From Modicisalibacter xianhensis (lineage in GTDB: Bacteria > Pseudomonadota > Gammaproteobacteria > Pseudomonadales > Halomonadaceae), in NCBI RefSeq assembly GCF_900113605.1, contig NZ_FOPY01000007.1:186001-250000 (forward strand): 64,000 bases of DNA, written 5' to 3'. How positions within the stretch are numbered: the first letter of the stretch is position 1; every line of letters begins with the position of its first letter. Shown here piece by piece: positions 29,244-38,846 of this stretch. A program made the position numbers and the translations under genes. Below the pieces are notes generated by a model. It was not told the origin of the DNA, ran no database searches, and worked only from the letters and a program-made list of their open reading frames with translations.

Positions 29244-29513
29244 TTAGATGTCTTCCTGGAAACGCGCCTCGAACAGGGCTTCAAGGGCATTCAGTGCGGC
29301 ATCGGCTTCGGGGCCCTCGGCCTGCAGGCTCAGTACGCTGCCGCAGGGCGCGGCCAGCATCAAGAGTGCCATGATATTGGCGGCATCGGCCTCGCGTCCC
29401 TGATGATTGACGATGACCTTGGCATCGAAAGGCTGGCAGCACTGCACCAGCTTGGTGGCAGCGCGGGCATGCAGCCCCCGCTTGTTGATGAGGGTCAGCT
29501 CACGCTGGGGCAT
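29244..29513 (-). CDS. ptsO: Phosphocarrier NPr of the nitrogen PTS (HPr-like)
   Basis: An 89-aa HPr-family phosphocarrier. The phosphoacceptor His15 sits in NKRGLHARAATKL. Residue 46, the regulatory serine of Gram-positive HPr, is Asn, and the surrounding NIMALLMLAAPCGS fits the nitrogen-PTS branch. It passes phosphate from EI-Ntr (PtsP, not in this window) to PtsN. The ATG at 29513 has GGAGG 9 bases upstream and lies 14 nt inside the end of rapZ. Confidence 0.93.
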   Translation of the reverse strand: MPQRELTLINKRGLHARAATKLVQCCQPFDAKVIVNHQGREADAANIMALLMLAAPCGSVLSLQAEGPEADAALNALEALFEARFQEDI

Positions 29514-30393
29514 CGACGTCGTCCTCCACGGCGGTGTGGATGCCCAGTTCGCGATGGCGCAGACGAACCCGGTAGGTTGACGAGAAATGACGTGCCAGGC
29601 GCTCGGCAAGGTAGACCGAGCGATGCTGCCCGCCAGTACAGCCGATCGCTATTGTCAGGTAACTGCGGTTACTGGCCAGGTAGGCGGGAAGCCAGCGTTC
29701 GAGCCAGTCGCGGATGTCATTGGCGAGTGCCGTCACATCGGGGTAATCCTCGAGGAATTCAATGATCTCGGGGTCGCGGCCGTTGAACTTGCGCAGTCGA
29801 GGATCCCAGTAGGGGTTGGGCAGGCAGCGTGCGTCGAAGACCGTATCGGCATCCAGCGGCACACCGCGCTTGAAGCCGAAGGACTCGAACGTCAGCATAA
29901 GTTGGCCGTTGGTATAGTGTGCGACCTGTTCGGCGATGCGTCCGCGCAGGTCGTGAACCGACAACTGGGAGGTGTCGATGACCAGGTCGGCGATGTCGTG
30001 GATACGGGACAGCGCGGTCTCCTCGGACTCGATGGCCTCCGCCAACGTCATTTCGCTGTCGCGGGTCAATGGGTGGCGTCGTCGGGTGGCCGAGTAGCGC
30101 TCGAGCAGGACCTTGACGTCTGCCGTGAGATACACCACCTGACACTGAATGCCTCGGGCGCGTATGACCTCGAGCAGGGACGGAAAACGCTTGAGAGCCG
30201 CCGGCAGATTGCGAGCGTCGATACTTACCGCGATGCTGGTGCGCTTGGCCTCGTCCTGTTGCAGTTCGTCGATCAGGGCATCGAGCAGCATGGCCGGCAG
30301 ATTGTCGATGGCGTAGAACCCCAGATCCTCGAGCGCCTGGAGGGCGATCGATTTCCCCGAGCCCGAACGACCACTGATGATGACGAGCTGCAT
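29500..30393 (-). CDS. rapZ: RNase adapter RapZ
   Basis: A 297-aa nucleotide- and RNA-binding protein; in E. coli it presents the GlmZ/GlmY small RNAs to RNase E and so tunes glucosamine-6-phosphate synthase. Seen: Walker A GRSGSGKS (residues 8-15), YAIDNLP, the ATRRRHPL segment, and the C-terminal domain with FGFKRGVPLDADTVFDARCLPNP and IGCTGGQHRSVYLAERL. AGGAG lies before the start at 30393. Located between ptsN and ptsO as in most gammaproteobacteria; it is slightly longer than the E. coli protein (284 aa). Confidence 0.96.
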   Translation of the reverse strand: MQLVIISGRSGSGKSIALQALEDLGFYAIDNLPAMLLDALIDELQQDEAKRTSIAVSIDARNLPAALKRFPSLLEVIRARGIQCQVVYLTADVKVLLERYSATRRRHPLTRDSEMTLAEAIESEETALSRIHDIADLVIDTSQLSVHDLRGRIAEQVAHYTNGQLMLTFESFGFKRGVPLDADTVFDARCLPNPYWDPRLRKFNGRDPEIIEFLEDYPDVTALANDIRDWLERWLPAYLASNRSYLTIAIGCTGGQHRSVYLAERLARHFSSTYRVRLRHRELGIHTAVEDDVDAPA

Positions 30394-30454
30394 GTGCGCG
30401 GTTTACTCCTGGTAAGGTCGCGAGAGAATGGCTGTAACGAGGCAAGCGCCGAAC

Positions 30455-30946
30455 TCAGTGGGCTTGATCGTCCTGAGTGTCAGGCCCGAGGCGCTGGATG
30501 GCCTGGGTGAGTATGTCGTAAAGCTGACGCTGACTCTCGCTGCGGCGTAACTGCGCCCGGGTGTCGGCATCGTTCATGACGCTTGCGACCTGAGCCAGCA
30601 AGGCCAGGTGTGTCTCATCCGCGGCTTCGGGGACGAGTAGCACGAACACCAGGTCCACGGGTTCGCCATCGACGGCATCGAAGTCGATGGGCTCCTGCAG
30701 CTTGAGAAAGCCGGCGACGGGCGCCTTGCAGTGCGGATCCCTGGCATGAGGAATGGCGACACCATTGCCGATGCCGGTGCTGCCCAGCCTTTCGCGTCCG
30801 ATCAGACGGCTGAAGACTTCCTGGCTGTCCAGACTAGGCGTGTTCTGGGCGATAAAGGTGCTGAAGAATTCCAGCACCCGTTTCTTGCTTCCCCCGGGCA
30901 CCGCATAGAGGATGCGCTCGGGGGGCAGGATAGATTCCAGATTCAT
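30455..30946 (-). CDS. ptsN: Nitrogen-PTS EIIA component
   Basis: A 163-aa EIIA-Ntr phosphotransferase domain, a regulator of potassium transport and nitrogen/carbon balance rather than a sugar transporter component. The phosphorylated residue is His67 in GVAIPHARD. Also seen: the N-terminal LESILPPERI motif and LVFVLLVPEAADETHLALLAQVA. It starts 7 bp after hpf and precedes rapZ by 61 bp. Confidence 0.95.
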   Translation of the reverse strand: MNLESILPPERILYAVPGGSKKRVLEFFSTFIAQNTPSLDSQEVFSRLIGRERLGSTGIGNGVAIPHARDPHCKAPVAGFLKLQEPIDFDAVDGEPVDLVFVLLVPEAADETHLALLAQVASVMNDADTRAQLRRSESQRQLYDILTQAIQRLGPDTQDDQAH

Positions 30947-30953
30947 GGGAAAG

Positions 30954-31262
30954 TCAGCGAGCAGCGGCGCCTTGGGCGCGCGCTTGAGCTTTTTCCTTGT
31001 GTTTCACGAGTTGGCGGTCGAGCTTGTCGGCCAGCGCGTCGATGGCGGCATACATGTCGCCATCCTGGGCCACGGCGTGCAAGTCGGCACCGGCGGCATG
31101 CAGCGTGCAGGCAGCCGCCTGGCGCTCCTTTTCGATGGAGAGCGTTACCTGGACGTTGGTGATGTTGTCATAGTGACGCTCCAAGCGGGCAAGCTTTTCG
31201 TTCACGTAGTCACGCAATGCATCGGTCAGTTCGACGTGATGACCTGTGATGTTGACTTGCAT
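30954..31262 (-). CDS. hpf: Ribosome hibernation promoting factor (short form)
   Basis: A 102-aa short HPF/YfiA-family protein that binds the 30S decoding centre of idle ribosomes and, with RMF, drives 100S dimers. Seen: MQVNITGHHVELTDALRDYVNEKLARLERHYD, then a basic C-terminal tail (KHKEKAQARAQG). There is no C-terminal dimerisation domain of the long form. The start at 31262 is placed by family N-terminus; the frame is open to 31337. Confidence 0.94.
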   Translation of the reverse strand: MQVNITGHHVELTDALRDYVNEKLARLERHYDNITNVQVTLSIEKERQAAACTLHAAGADLHAVAQDGDMYAAIDALADKLDRQLVKHKEKAQARAQGAAAR

Positions 31263-31404
31263 GTGACGCTCCTGTTCCAGCGGATGGCATCTCGATTGTA
31301 ACCCTTTTTGAAGCGTAGCAAACCCCCGGTAAAACACGCGACACGGATGAAATCACTAAGCCGAGAAGGCGCGCACGCCCCCGTGTGCGGCTGGGAGGGC
31401 GCGG

Positions 31405-32820
31405 TCAGGCCAAACGCTTGCGTTCGCTGGAGGAGGGGATGCCGAGGGCTTCGCGGTATTTTGCCACAGTACGGCGTGCGACCTTGATGCCGTCGGCCGC
31501 GAGCAAGTCGACCAGCTTGCTGTCGGAGAGTGGCTTGCGTGGCGGTTCCTCGCCGATGAGCTTTTTCAGCTTGGCACGGATTGCCGTGCTGGAGTGCGCA
31601 TCACCTTCGCCGCCACCAACCTGGCTCGAGAAGAAATACTTCAACTCGAATACGCCGCGCGGTGTGTGGATGAACTTCTGCGTGGTGACCCGTGAGATGG
31701 TCGACTCGTGCATATCCACCACCTGGGCGATGTCAGCCAGGATCAGTGGTTTCATGGCTTCCTCGCCGCGCTCGAGAAAGTCGAACTGGCGTGCCATGAT
31801 TTCCCGCCCGACCTTGAGCAGGGTGTCGTTGCGGCTGGATAGACTCTTGATCAGCCAGCGTGCCTCCTGCAGATGCTGCTTCATGAAGGTATTGTCATCG
31901 CTCTTGTCGGCGCGACGGATCAACGCGGCATAGTCCGGCTGGATACGCAGGCGAGGCATGGCTTCCGGGTTCAGTTCGATGCGCCAGCCGTCACGGGTGT
32001 GGCGGGCCAGCAGGTCGGGGATGACATAGTCGCTGCTGCTGTCATCGAAAGCCTGGCCAGGGCGCGGGTCGAGTGCCCGGATCAGGCCAATGACCGTATC
32101 CAGTTGCTCGTCGTCGAGACGCAGGCGTCGCTTGAGTAACTTGCGGTCATTGGCGGCCAAGGCCTCAAGGAACTGGCGGACCAGTCGCTTGGCCTGGGGC
32201 AGTAGCGGTGTATCGTCGGGCAACGCGCCGAGCTGAAGCATCAGGCATTCCCGCAGGTTGCGTGCGCAGACCCCGGTGGGGTCGAACTGCTGAAGCTGGA
32301 TGAGTACCTGTTCGACATCGCTGGTCTTCAGGCTTTCCAGCCCCTGGTCACGCAGCCCTTCGGTCAGGGTGTCGAGATCGACATCGAGATAGCCGGAAGG
32401 CGTGACGGCATCGATCAGGCTTTCGGCGATGAGCCGGCTGCGTTCGGGCAGGTCGGTCATGTTCAACTGCCACAGCAGGTGTCCTTGTAGGCTGATGCCC
32501 GCAGCATTGCGCTCGAAATCGGGGCCTTCATCGCTGCCACCGCCGCTACTGGCGACATCCTGATAGGTATCCGACCAGTCACTGTCAACGGCCAGTTCAT
32601 CGGGGATTTCGCTGGCCCAGTCATCCTCTGCCGGCTCGCTGACCGCCGTTTCGCCGAAGGCTTCCTCGAGCTCCAGCATGGGGTTGGATTCCAGGGCCTG
32701 CTGGATCTCCTGGCGCAAGTCGAGCGTCGACAGTTGCAGCAGCTGGATCGCTTGCTGCAACTGAGGCGTCATGGTCAGCTGGGTGCCGACGCGAAGCTGC
32801 AACGTGGGTTTCATTGCCAT
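31405..32820 (-). CDS. rpoN: RNA polymerase sigma-54 factor
   Basis: A 471-aa sigma-54. Seen: the glutamine-rich activator region I (QLRVGTQLTMTPQLQQAIQLLQLSTLDLRQEIQQAL), an acidic region II (about 55-105), the core-binding domain, a helix-turn-helix (HESTISRVTTQKFIHTPRG) and the RpoN box ARRTVAKYRE at 448-457, which reads the -24 element. The ATG at 32820 has no clear Shine-Dalgarno; an ATG two codons later is equally possible. Downstream hpf, ptsN, rapZ and ptsO follow in the classical order. Confidence 0.97.
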   Translation of the reverse strand: MAMKPTLQLRVGTQLTMTPQLQQAIQLLQLSTLDLRQEIQQALESNPMLELEEAFGETAVSEPAEDDWASEIPDELAVDSDWSDTYQDVASSGGGSDEGPDFERNAAGISLQGHLLWQLNMTDLPERSRLIAESLIDAVTPSGYLDVDLDTLTEGLRDQGLESLKTSDVEQVLIQLQQFDPTGVCARNLRECLMLQLGALPDDTPLLPQAKRLVRQFLEALAANDRKLLKRRLRLDDEQLDTVIGLIRALDPRPGQAFDDSSSDYVIPDLLARHTRDGWRIELNPEAMPRLRIQPDYAALIRRADKSDDNTFMKQHLQEARWLIKSLSSRNDTLLKVGREIMARQFDFLERGEEAMKPLILADIAQVVDMHESTISRVTTQKFIHTPRGVFELKYFFSSQVGGGEGDAHSSTAIRAKLKKLIGEEPPRKPLSDSKLVDLLAADGIKVARRTVAKYREALGIPSSSERKRLA

Positions 32821-32984
32821 AGTCGGAACGGATTCAATGAAAGGGGAGTGCCCGACACGGTATCCCTGGCAGCGTCAGCTTGCAAGGGTAAAAGCAATAT
32901 CCGTGCCACGTGACCAGGCTCCACCTCCGGGCACGGGCTTGGCCGGCTTGCCGGGCGCAAGCGGGGGAGCGCGAAAATGATGGC

Positions 32985-33710
32985 TTAGAGGCGGAACTCA
33001 TCGCCCAGGTAGACCTGGCGCACCTTCTGGCTGGCCAGGATGGCCTCGGTATTGCCTTCGGCTATGATTTGGCCGTCACCGACGATATAGGCGTTGTCGC
33101 AGATATCCAATGTCTCGCGAACGTTGTGGTCGGTGATCAGTATGCCGATGCCCCGGGCGCGCAGTTGGCGAATGATGCCCTTGATCTCGCCCACCGAAAT
33201 GGGGTCGACGCCGGCGAACGGTTCATCGAGCAGAATGAATGCCGGATCGGTGGCCAGTGAGCGGGCGATCTCGACACGTCGCCGCTCACCCCCCGAGAGG
33301 CTCATGCCGAGGTTGTCGCGAATATGCGTGACGTGGAATTCCTCGAGCAGGCGATCGAGTTGCGCGTGGCGCTGTGCCTTGTCGAGATCCTTGCGTGTCT
33401 CGAGAATCGCCAGGATGTTATCGGCTACCGATAGCTTGCGAAAGATCGACGCTTCCTGCGGCAGGTAACCGATTCCGGCACGCGCGCGTAGGTGCATGGC
33501 CGAGTGCGTGAGGTCCTGGTCGTCGATATGCACACTGCCGGCATCGGCGCGCACCAGTCCGACAATCATGTAGAAGGAAGTCGTCTTGCCGGCGCCGTTG
33601 GGGCCGAGTAGGCCCACGATGCTGCCCTGGCCGATGGAAAGGCTGATGTCCTTGACCACGCGCCGGTTCTTGTAGCTCTTGGCCAGGTGACTGGCTGACA
33701 AGGTTTTCAT
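32985..33710 (-). CDS. lptB: LPS export ABC transporter ATPase
   Basis: A 241-aa ATPase of the LptB2FG transporter that extracts LPS from the inner membrane. Seen: Walker [10 protein letters not shown], the signature [15 protein letters not shown], Walker [14 protein letters not shown] and the switch histidine in [10 protein letters not shown]. The start at 33710 ([19 protein letters not shown]) is preferred over 33734: AGGAG lies 10 bases before it, and the length equals E. coli LptB. It follows lptA by 20 bp. Confidence 0.97.
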   Translation of the reverse strand: MKTLSASHLAKSYKNRRVVKDISLSIGQGSIVGLLGPNGAGKTTSFYMIVGLVRADAGSVHIDDQDLTHSAMHLRARAGIGYLPQEASIFRKLSVADNILAILETRKDLDKAQRHAQLDRLLEEFHVTHIRDNLGMSLSGGERRRVEIARSLATDPAFILLDEPFAGVDPISVGEIKGIIRQLRARGIGILITDHNVRETLDICDNAYIVGDGQIIAEGNTEAILASQKVRQVYLGDEFRL

Positions 33711-33730
33711 CGGTTCGCGACTCCTGTCCG

Positions 33731-34264
33731 TCACTGGGAGCGTTGCGGTGTCAGCGTCATGCGCACCCGTTCGCGCTCGCCGCCGCCGGTCTCGGAGCGG
33801 GCCTGTACCTGACGCCGATCCAGGAAGTACTCCACGTAGGCACCACGGAAGGTATCGCCGCCCTGATGCAGTTCGGCCTGGTCGATGAGTTCCACGCGGC
33901 GCTGGTCGGCATGGTAGATGACAGTGCGACCCCAGCCTCGAACGATGGGGTCGTCAGGCGCAGGTTTCTGTTCGAGGTAGGCGCGTTCGGTCTCGCCGAT
34001 GGCAGTGACCAGCGAGACTTCCCCTTGAGCATTGCGTTCGATCTCGACCCGGTCGGCTGTCAGCTTCATGCTCCCCTGCTGCATCTCGACATCGCCTATG
34101 TAGACGGCAGTGCCGGCGCGATTGTCGAGCTCGAGACGATCCGCGGCGATTTCGATCGGGGCGCTGGCATCGCTCTCGAGGGCGAGGGCTGCCGGGCTGA
34201 CGGCACCCAGCAGGGCCAGGCCAATTCCGGCAAGAGCCGCTCTGGTAAAGAATGAAGGCGTCAT
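33731..34264 (-). CDS. lptA: Periplasmic LPS-binding bridge protein
   Basis: A 177-aa periplasmic beta-jellyroll protein that forms the LPS bridge between LptC and LptD. Seen: a signal peptide (about residues 1-28, ending PAALA), then the OstA-like repeat [41 protein letters not shown]. The start overlaps the lptC stop (ATGA), consistent with coupling in lptC-lptA-lptB. Confidence 0.93.
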   Translation of the reverse strand: MTPSFFTRAALAGIGLALLGAVSPAALALESDASAPIEIAADRLELDNRAGTAVYIGDVEMQQGSMKLTADRVEIERNAQGEVSLVTAIGETERAYLEQKPAPDDPIVRGWGRTVIYHADQRRVELIDQAELHQGGDTFRGAYVEYFLDRRQVQARSETGGGERERVRMTLTPQRSQ

Positions 34265-34848
34265 GATCCTTGCTCCTCGTCTATCGGGGGGTGGATGCCT
34301 CGCACGTTATCGGTCAGTCGCATGCGGCCTTCGTCGATCCAGGCATCGAAGCGTTCACCACGTACCCGTTGTTCGTGCTGGCGCAACAGCGCTTCGCTCT
34401 CGCTCCAGGCATGGCTGGTGGCATTGTCGTAGACAAGCGTCTCGGTATCGAGTCGCCAGCCTTCCTCGGGGGCCTCCAGCTGGGCATCGCCACGCAGGGT
34501 CAGTGGGTTGCCACCCGCGCCGAGCGTGCCCGTCTTGCCACGTGCGAACCAGATCCGGCCTTCCTCATCGAATATCCGGATGCGCGGGGTTTCGGCGCGT
34601 GTCACATCGTCCTCCGGAGTATGCACGAGGCGCGGGGTCTCCAGGCGCTGGTAGGCGCGTCCCTGAGCATCGAAACGCGTCATGCGCGACCCTTCCAGAT
34701 AGAAGTCCGGCTCGCCAGCCTCGTCATGCGGTACCGGCCCCGGCAACGTGACGTCACGTTGCTCGATGATGGCTAGCACACCGCCGAGGGCAAGCAGCAA
34801 GAGAACCAGCCATACTCTGGCGGGTGGTTTGCGCAGGCGCCATGCCAT
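34261..34848 (-). CDS. lptC: LPS export protein LptC
   Basis: A 195-aa bitopic protein with one N-terminal TM helix (RVWLVLLLLALGGVLAII) and a periplasmic jellyroll that receives LPS from LptB2FG and hands it to LptA. Seen: PDFYLEGSRMTRFDAQGRAYQRLETPRLVHTPEDD, matching the YxxxxFxxxxYxxxGxxxxxLxAxxxxH layout of the family. The start at 34848 lies 2 bp after the kdsC stop; the upstream extension of the frame to 34923 overlaps kdsC and is not real. Confidence 0.92.
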   Translation of the reverse strand: MAWRLRKPPARVWLVLLLLALGGVLAIIEQRDVTLPGPVPHDEAGEPDFYLEGSRMTRFDAQGRAYQRLETPRLVHTPEDDVTRAETPRIRIFDEEGRIWFARGKTGTLGAGGNPLTLRGDAQLEAPEEGWRLDTETLVYDNATSHAWSESEALLRQHEQRVRGERFDAWIDEGRMRLTDNVRGIHPPIDEEQGS

Positions 34849-34850
34849 GG

Positions 34851-35408
34851 TCAGTCTTGCCCGTACAGGAAAGTGTCGAGCACGGAGGCCCAGTGTCCCT
34901 GCATCTGCAGCAGGCCATCGCAAATTTCGCGAACCGCGCCATCGCCGCCGCGACGTGCGGTGACCCAGGCAGCGTACTCCCGTATGTAGGCAGGGGCGTT
35001 GGGAACGCTGATGCCTAGCCCGGCCTGACGCAGGGAGGGCAGGTCGGGCAGGTCATCCCCGCAATAGGCGACCTCGGAAAAGTCGATACCCAATTGTGGC
35101 AGCAAGCCTTTCAGTACCTCGAGCTTGTCGTCCCGGCCCTGAAAGACATGCTCGATGCCCAGCGCGGCGGCTCGCTGGCTGACCATGGGAGATTCTCGCC
35201 CGGTGATGATGGCGACCCTGACGCCGGCGCGCTGCAGCAACTTGATGCCCAGTCCATCCTGGGTGCTGAATGCCTTCGTTTCCTGGCCGTCGGCCTGGAA
35301 GTAGAGCTGGCCGTCGGTCATGACCCCGTCAACATCCAGCACCAGCAGACGAATATGACGCGCCCGCTCGATCAGACCGGGGCTGTTGAGACGTGGGTCG
35401 AGTACCAT
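34851..35408 (-). CDS. kdsC: 3-deoxy-D-manno-octulosonate 8-phosphate phosphatase
   Basis: A 185-aa HAD-family phosphatase that converts Kdo-8-phosphate to Kdo for LPS inner-core synthesis. The nucleophile and acid aspartates are Asp25 and Asp27 in VLDVDGVMTDG; the TGRES and CGDDLPDLP motifs complete the HAD site. No cap domain, as expected for a tetrameric KdsC. AAGGAGAG precedes the start. It follows kdsD after 157 bp and leads lptCAB. Confidence 0.95.
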   Translation of the reverse strand: MVLDPRLNSPGLIERARHIRLLVLDVDGVMTDGQLYFQADGQETKAFSTQDGLGIKLLQRAGVRVAIITGRESPMVSQRAAALGIEHVFQGRDDKLEVLKGLLPQLGIDFSEVAYCGDDLPDLPSLRQAGLGISVPNAPAYIREYAAWVTARRGGDGAVREICDGLLQMQGHWASVLDTFLYGQD

Positions 35409-35565
35409 GGCTTACTCTCCTTGGTTGACTATCCGTGATGGCTTGACGAGCGTGGCAGTCACCTGCACCACTGACAAACTGCATGAAGGCGCAAAGTGTA
35501 CCTGTTGTCGGCGTGGATTGTGAGGTGGGGCACCCGGCTTGTCGGCGGGCGAGTCCGGCAGTGCC

Positions 35566-36546
35566 TCAAATGACGCCGCTGGAAAGCAGGTCGTGCATGT
35601 GCAGTGCACCGATCGGTCGGTCATCGTCATCGACCACGGCCAGGGCAGTGATCCGGTTGTCCTCCATGATCTTGACCGCTTCGGCAGCCAGCATGCCGGG
35701 GCGTACCCGCTTGCCACCACGGGTCATCACATCGTCGACTCGCAGAGGGCGCAAGTCGCCGTGCTGGTCCAGGGTGCGACGCAGGTCGCCGTCGGTATAG
35801 ACGCCCACCAGCCGGTTGGCTCCGTCCACCACACAGGTGAATCCCAATCCCTGACGGGTGATTTCCAGCAGGGCATCGCGCAACGGGCTGCCGAGGGGAA
35901 CGCTGGGCAGGCGGTCACCGCCATGCATGAGATCCTCGACCTTGAGCAGCAGACGGCGCCCCAGGCTGCCGCCGGGGTGCGACAGGGCAAACTCCTCGGC
36001 AGTGAAACCGCGTGCTTCGAGCAGGGCCACGGCCAAGGCGTCGCCCAACGCCAGTGCAGCCGTCGTCGATGACGTTGGAGCGAGATCGAGCGGACAGGCT
36101 TCGCGTTCCACGCCGGCATCGAGGTGCGCTTCGGCGTGCCTTGCCAGGGTCGATCCCGGACGTCCCGTCATACTGACCAGCGGCGTGCCCATGCGCTTGA
36201 GCAGGGGCAGGAGGGCCGTGACTTCACTGGTCTCGCCCGAGTTGGATAGCGCCAGCACGACATCCTTGGGGGTGATCATGCCGAGATCGCCGTGACTGGC
36301 TTCGCCGGGATGTACGAAAAACGCCGGCGTTCCCGTGCTGGCCAGGGTCGCGGCGATCTTGCGGGCGATATGCCCCGATTTGCCCATGCCGGTGACCACG
36401 ACACGTCCCTGGCACGTCAGGATCAACTGGCAGGCACGGTCGAAGTCGTCGGAGAGCTTGGCGGCGAGTGCGGCGACGGCCTGCTGTTCCAGGTCCAGGG
36501 TGCGTCGGGCACTGGCACGGAAAGCGAAGTCGGCGTTGGCTGTCAT
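35566..36546 (-). CDS. kdsD: D-arabinose 5-phosphate isomerase
   Basis: A 326-aa enzyme that converts ribulose 5-phosphate to arabinose 5-phosphate, the first committed step to Kdo. Order: an SIS domain (about 40-180) with VVVTGMGKSGHIARKIAATLASTGTPAFFVHPGEASHGDLGM, then two CBS domains (about 205-326). The start at 36546 (MTANADFAF) has only a distant AAGGGA; the frame is open far upstream (to 37308) antisense to mlaF, which is not coding. Confidence 0.95.
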   Translation of the reverse strand: MTANADFAFRASARRTLDLEQQAVAALAAKLSDDFDRACQLILTCQGRVVVTGMGKSGHIARKIAATLASTGTPAFFVHPGEASHGDLGMITPKDVVLALSNSGETSEVTALLPLLKRMGTPLVSMTGRPGSTLARHAEAHLDAGVEREACPLDLAPTSSTTAALALGDALAVALLEARGFTAEEFALSHPGGSLGRRLLLKVEDLMHGGDRLPSVPLGSPLRDALLEITRQGLGFTCVVDGANRLVGVYTDGDLRRTLDQHGDLRPLRVDDVMTRGGKRVRPGMLAAEAVKIMEDNRITALAVVDDDDRPIGALHMHDLLSSGVI

Positions 36547-36759
36547 GACGAGAGTGTTGTCCCTTTGATCTTGAGGCTCAAGTGAAACGCGGGTGATCGT
36601 TATGGCGCATGGCTCTGAACGCCTGTGTGCCTGGCCTCGTTGAGGCGCCATTAAACGCATTGCGCGAGGCGCATGCAAGCCGCAACCGCATGCCATTGTG
36701 GCGATGGCCGGTCGAGTTAGGATACGATGTTCGATAATTTTTCGTGACGGATCCTGTGC
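36547..36759. other. 213-bp divergent intergenic region kdsD / mlaF
   Basis: No gene is supported. It should hold the promoters for kdsD (minus) and mlaFEDCB (plus). A GATAAT at 36733-36738 and a TACGAT at 36723-36728 are possible -10 boxes for mlaF, but neither has a convincing -35. Confidence 0.4.
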
Positions 36760-37572
36760 ATGACTGATGCGATGCTCGTCGAACTGGAAGGCGTGCGCTT
36801 TTCCCGAGGCGAGAAGGAAATATTCCGGGGGGTCGACCTGCAGGTGCCACGTGGCAAGATCACGGCCATCATGGGGCCGAGTGGTACCGGCAAGACCACG
36901 CTGCTCAAGCTGATGGGGGGACAGTTGACTCCCGATTCGGGCTGCGTGCGCATTGCTGGGCAGAATGTGCATCGCCTGTCTCGTCGCGACCTGTTCCGGT
37001 TGCGCCGGCGCATGGGCATGCTGTTCCAGAGTGGTGCGCTGTTTTCCGATCTCGATGTGTTCGAGAACGTGGCCTTTCCCCTGCGTGTGCACACCGACCT
37101 GCCCGAGGCGATGATTCGTGACGTGGTACTGATGAAGCTCGAGGCGGTTGGCCTGCGCGGTGCACGGGGGCTGATGCCCTCCGAACTGTCGGGCGGCATG
37201 TTGCGGCGGGTCGCGCTGGCACGAGCCGTGGCGCTCGACCCCGAACTGATTCTTTACGACGAGCCGTTCGTCGGTCAGGACCCCATTTCGATGGGCGTGT
37301 TGGTGCAATTGATCCGCAAGGTCAATCAGGCGTTAGGCTTGACCGCGGTCGTGGTCTCTCACGATATCAAGGAGACGCTATCGATTGCCGACTATGTCTA
37401 TGTGATTTCCGACGGCCAGGTCATGGCCCACGGCACACCCGCGTCTCTCGATGTCGACCGTGATCCCCGCGTCAGTCAGTTCATCCATGGCGAGCCGGAT
37501 GGACCGGTGCCCTTCCATTACCCTGCGCCGGACTACTTCAGCGATATCCTGGCCGAGGGGATGCGTTCATGA
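36760..37572 (+). CDS. mlaF: Phospholipid ABC transporter ATPase MlaF
   Basis: A 270-aa ATPase of the MlaFEDB complex, which maintains outer-membrane lipid asymmetry. Seen: Walker [11 protein letters not shown]-loop region [23 protein letters not shown], signature [14 protein letters not shown], Walker [15 protein letters not shown] and switch VVSHDIKET. Start at 36760, with a second ATG at 36772 as alternative; no strong Shine-Dalgarno. It overlaps mlaE by 4 nt. Confidence 0.96.
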   Translation: MTDAMLVELEGVRFSRGEKEIFRGVDLQVPRGKITAIMGPSGTGKTTLLKLMGGQLTPDSGCVRIAGQNVHRLSRRDLFRLRRRMGMLFQSGALFSDLDVFENVAFPLRVHTDLPEAMIRDVVLMKLEAVGLRGARGLMPSELSGGMLRRVALARAVALDPELILYDEPFVGQDPISMGVLVQLIRKVNQALGLTAVVVSHDIKETLSIADYVYVISDGQVMAHGTPASLDVDRDPRVSQFIHGEPDGPVPFHYPAPDYFSDILAEGMRS

Positions 37573-38357
37573 ATCTGGGGCATCGTATCACCGCATTGGG
37601 GCGGGGCACGCTTGACCTGCTCGAATCCCTGGGGCGGGCTGGCATCTTCCTGCTGCAATCCAGCATTAGCATTCCTTCCCGCGAGGGCTGGCATCTCTGG
37701 TTGCGTCAGATGCACTTCGTGGGTGTGATGTCGCTGGCGATCATTCTCGTTTCCGGTGTGTTCATCGGCATGGTATTGAGCCTGCAGGGTTATACCATTC
37801 TGGTGGACTTCGGGGCCGAGGAGGCGCTTGGGCAGATGGTCGCCCTGTCACTGTTGCGAGAGTTGTCGCCAGTGGTAGCGGCACTGCTGTTCGCAGGGCG
37901 GGCGGGTTCGGCCCTCACGGCCGAGATCGGCCTGATGAAGGCCACCGAGCAGTTGACCAGTATGGAGATGATCGGGGTCGATCCGCTGCGCCGCGTGGTG
38001 GCGCCCAGGCTATGGGCGGGTTTCGTGTCGTTGCCTCTGCTGACGGTAGGGTTCAGCGTCGTGGGCATCTGGGGAGGTTACCTGGTTGGCGTGGAATGGC
38101 TGGGTGTCTTCGAAGGCGCCTACTGGAGCGGCATGCAGAGTAGCGTCGGTTTCCTCGATGATGTCGGCAACGGCCTGATCAAGAGCCTGGTGTTCGCCCT
38201 GGTCGTGACATGGATTGCCGTCTTCCAGGGCTACGATCTGATTCCCACGTCCGAAGGCATTTCACGCGCAACCACTCGCACGGTGGTGTATTCCTCGCTG
38301 GCCGTACTTGGTCTGGATTTCGTGCTGACGACGCTGATGTTTGGAGAGCTAGGATGA
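37569..38357 (+). CDS. mlaE: Phospholipid ABC transporter permease MlaE
   Basis: A 262-aa permease with an N-terminal amphipathic helix and five TM helices. The conserved core [22 protein letters not shown] and [32 protein letters not shown] identify the MlaE/YrbE family. It couples ATP hydrolysis by MlaF to phospholipid movement through MlaD. ATGA overlaps at both ends (mlaF and mlaD). Confidence 0.96.
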   Translation: MNLGHRITALGRGTLDLLESLGRAGIFLLQSSISIPSREGWHLWLRQMHFVGVMSLAIILVSGVFIGMVLSLQGYTILVDFGAEEALGQMVALSLLRELSPVVAALLFAGRAGSALTAEIGLMKATEQLTSMEMIGVDPLRRVVAPRLWAGFVSLPLLTVGFSVVGIWGGYLVGVEWLGVFEGAYWSGMQSSVGFLDDVGNGLIKSLVFALVVTWIAVFQGYDLIPTSEGISRATTRTVVYSSLAVLGLDFVLTTLMFGELG

Positions 38358-38818
38358 AGCGCAGCAAGATGATGGAGTTTGGGGTCGGTCTGTTCATGCT
38401 GGCTGGCATCCTGGGGCTGGTGTTTCTCGGGCTGCGTGTCAGCGGGTTGGGCAATGGCGTGGGCGGCGAGACCTTCACCCTGTATGCCGACTTTGCCAAT
38501 ATCGGCGGGTTGAAACCACGCTCGAAAGTCACGTTGGCCGGGGTGAGAGTCGGCCAGGTGGCGAATGTCGAACTGGATCAGGAATGGTTCGAGGCGCGCG
38601 TCACTTTGGAACTGGATGCCGACCTCGAGGGCCAGTTGCCCCGTGACACCACGGCAGCCATTCTGACCTCGGGCTTGCTCGGTGAACAGTATATCGGCCT
38701 GTCGGTGGGGGGCGACCCGGAGACCCTGGCCGGTGGCGACACGATTCGCGATACCCAGCAGGCATTGGTGCTGGAGGAACTGATTCAACAATTCGTTTCC
38801 AACATGGTCAGAGAGTGA
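38354..38818 (+). CDS. mlaD: MCE-domain lipid-binding protein MlaD
   Basis: A 154-aa inner-membrane-anchored protein: one TM helix (about 8-28) followed by a single MCE domain ([29 protein letters not shown], about 40-115) and a C-terminal helix that lines the hexameric channel. The start at 38354 overlaps the mlaE stop (ATGA) with GGAGAGCTAGG upstream; the earlier in-frame start at 38210 is inside mlaE. Confidence 0.95.
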   Translation: MKRSKMMEFGVGLFMLAGILGLVFLGLRVSGLGNGVGGETFTLYADFANIGGLKPRSKVTLAGVRVGQVANVELDQEWFEARVTLELDADLEGQLPRDTTAAILTSGLLGEQYIGLSVGGDPETLAGGDTIRDTQQALVLEELIQQFVSNMVRE

Positions 38819-38846
38819 AGCGTCTCTACCTTTTTCAGGAGTACCT

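Noticed and set aside
36578-37308. Minus-strand extension of kdsD opposite mlaF
   Set aside because: The family N-terminus starts at 36546; mlaF on the plus strand is a clear ABC ATPase over the same bases.
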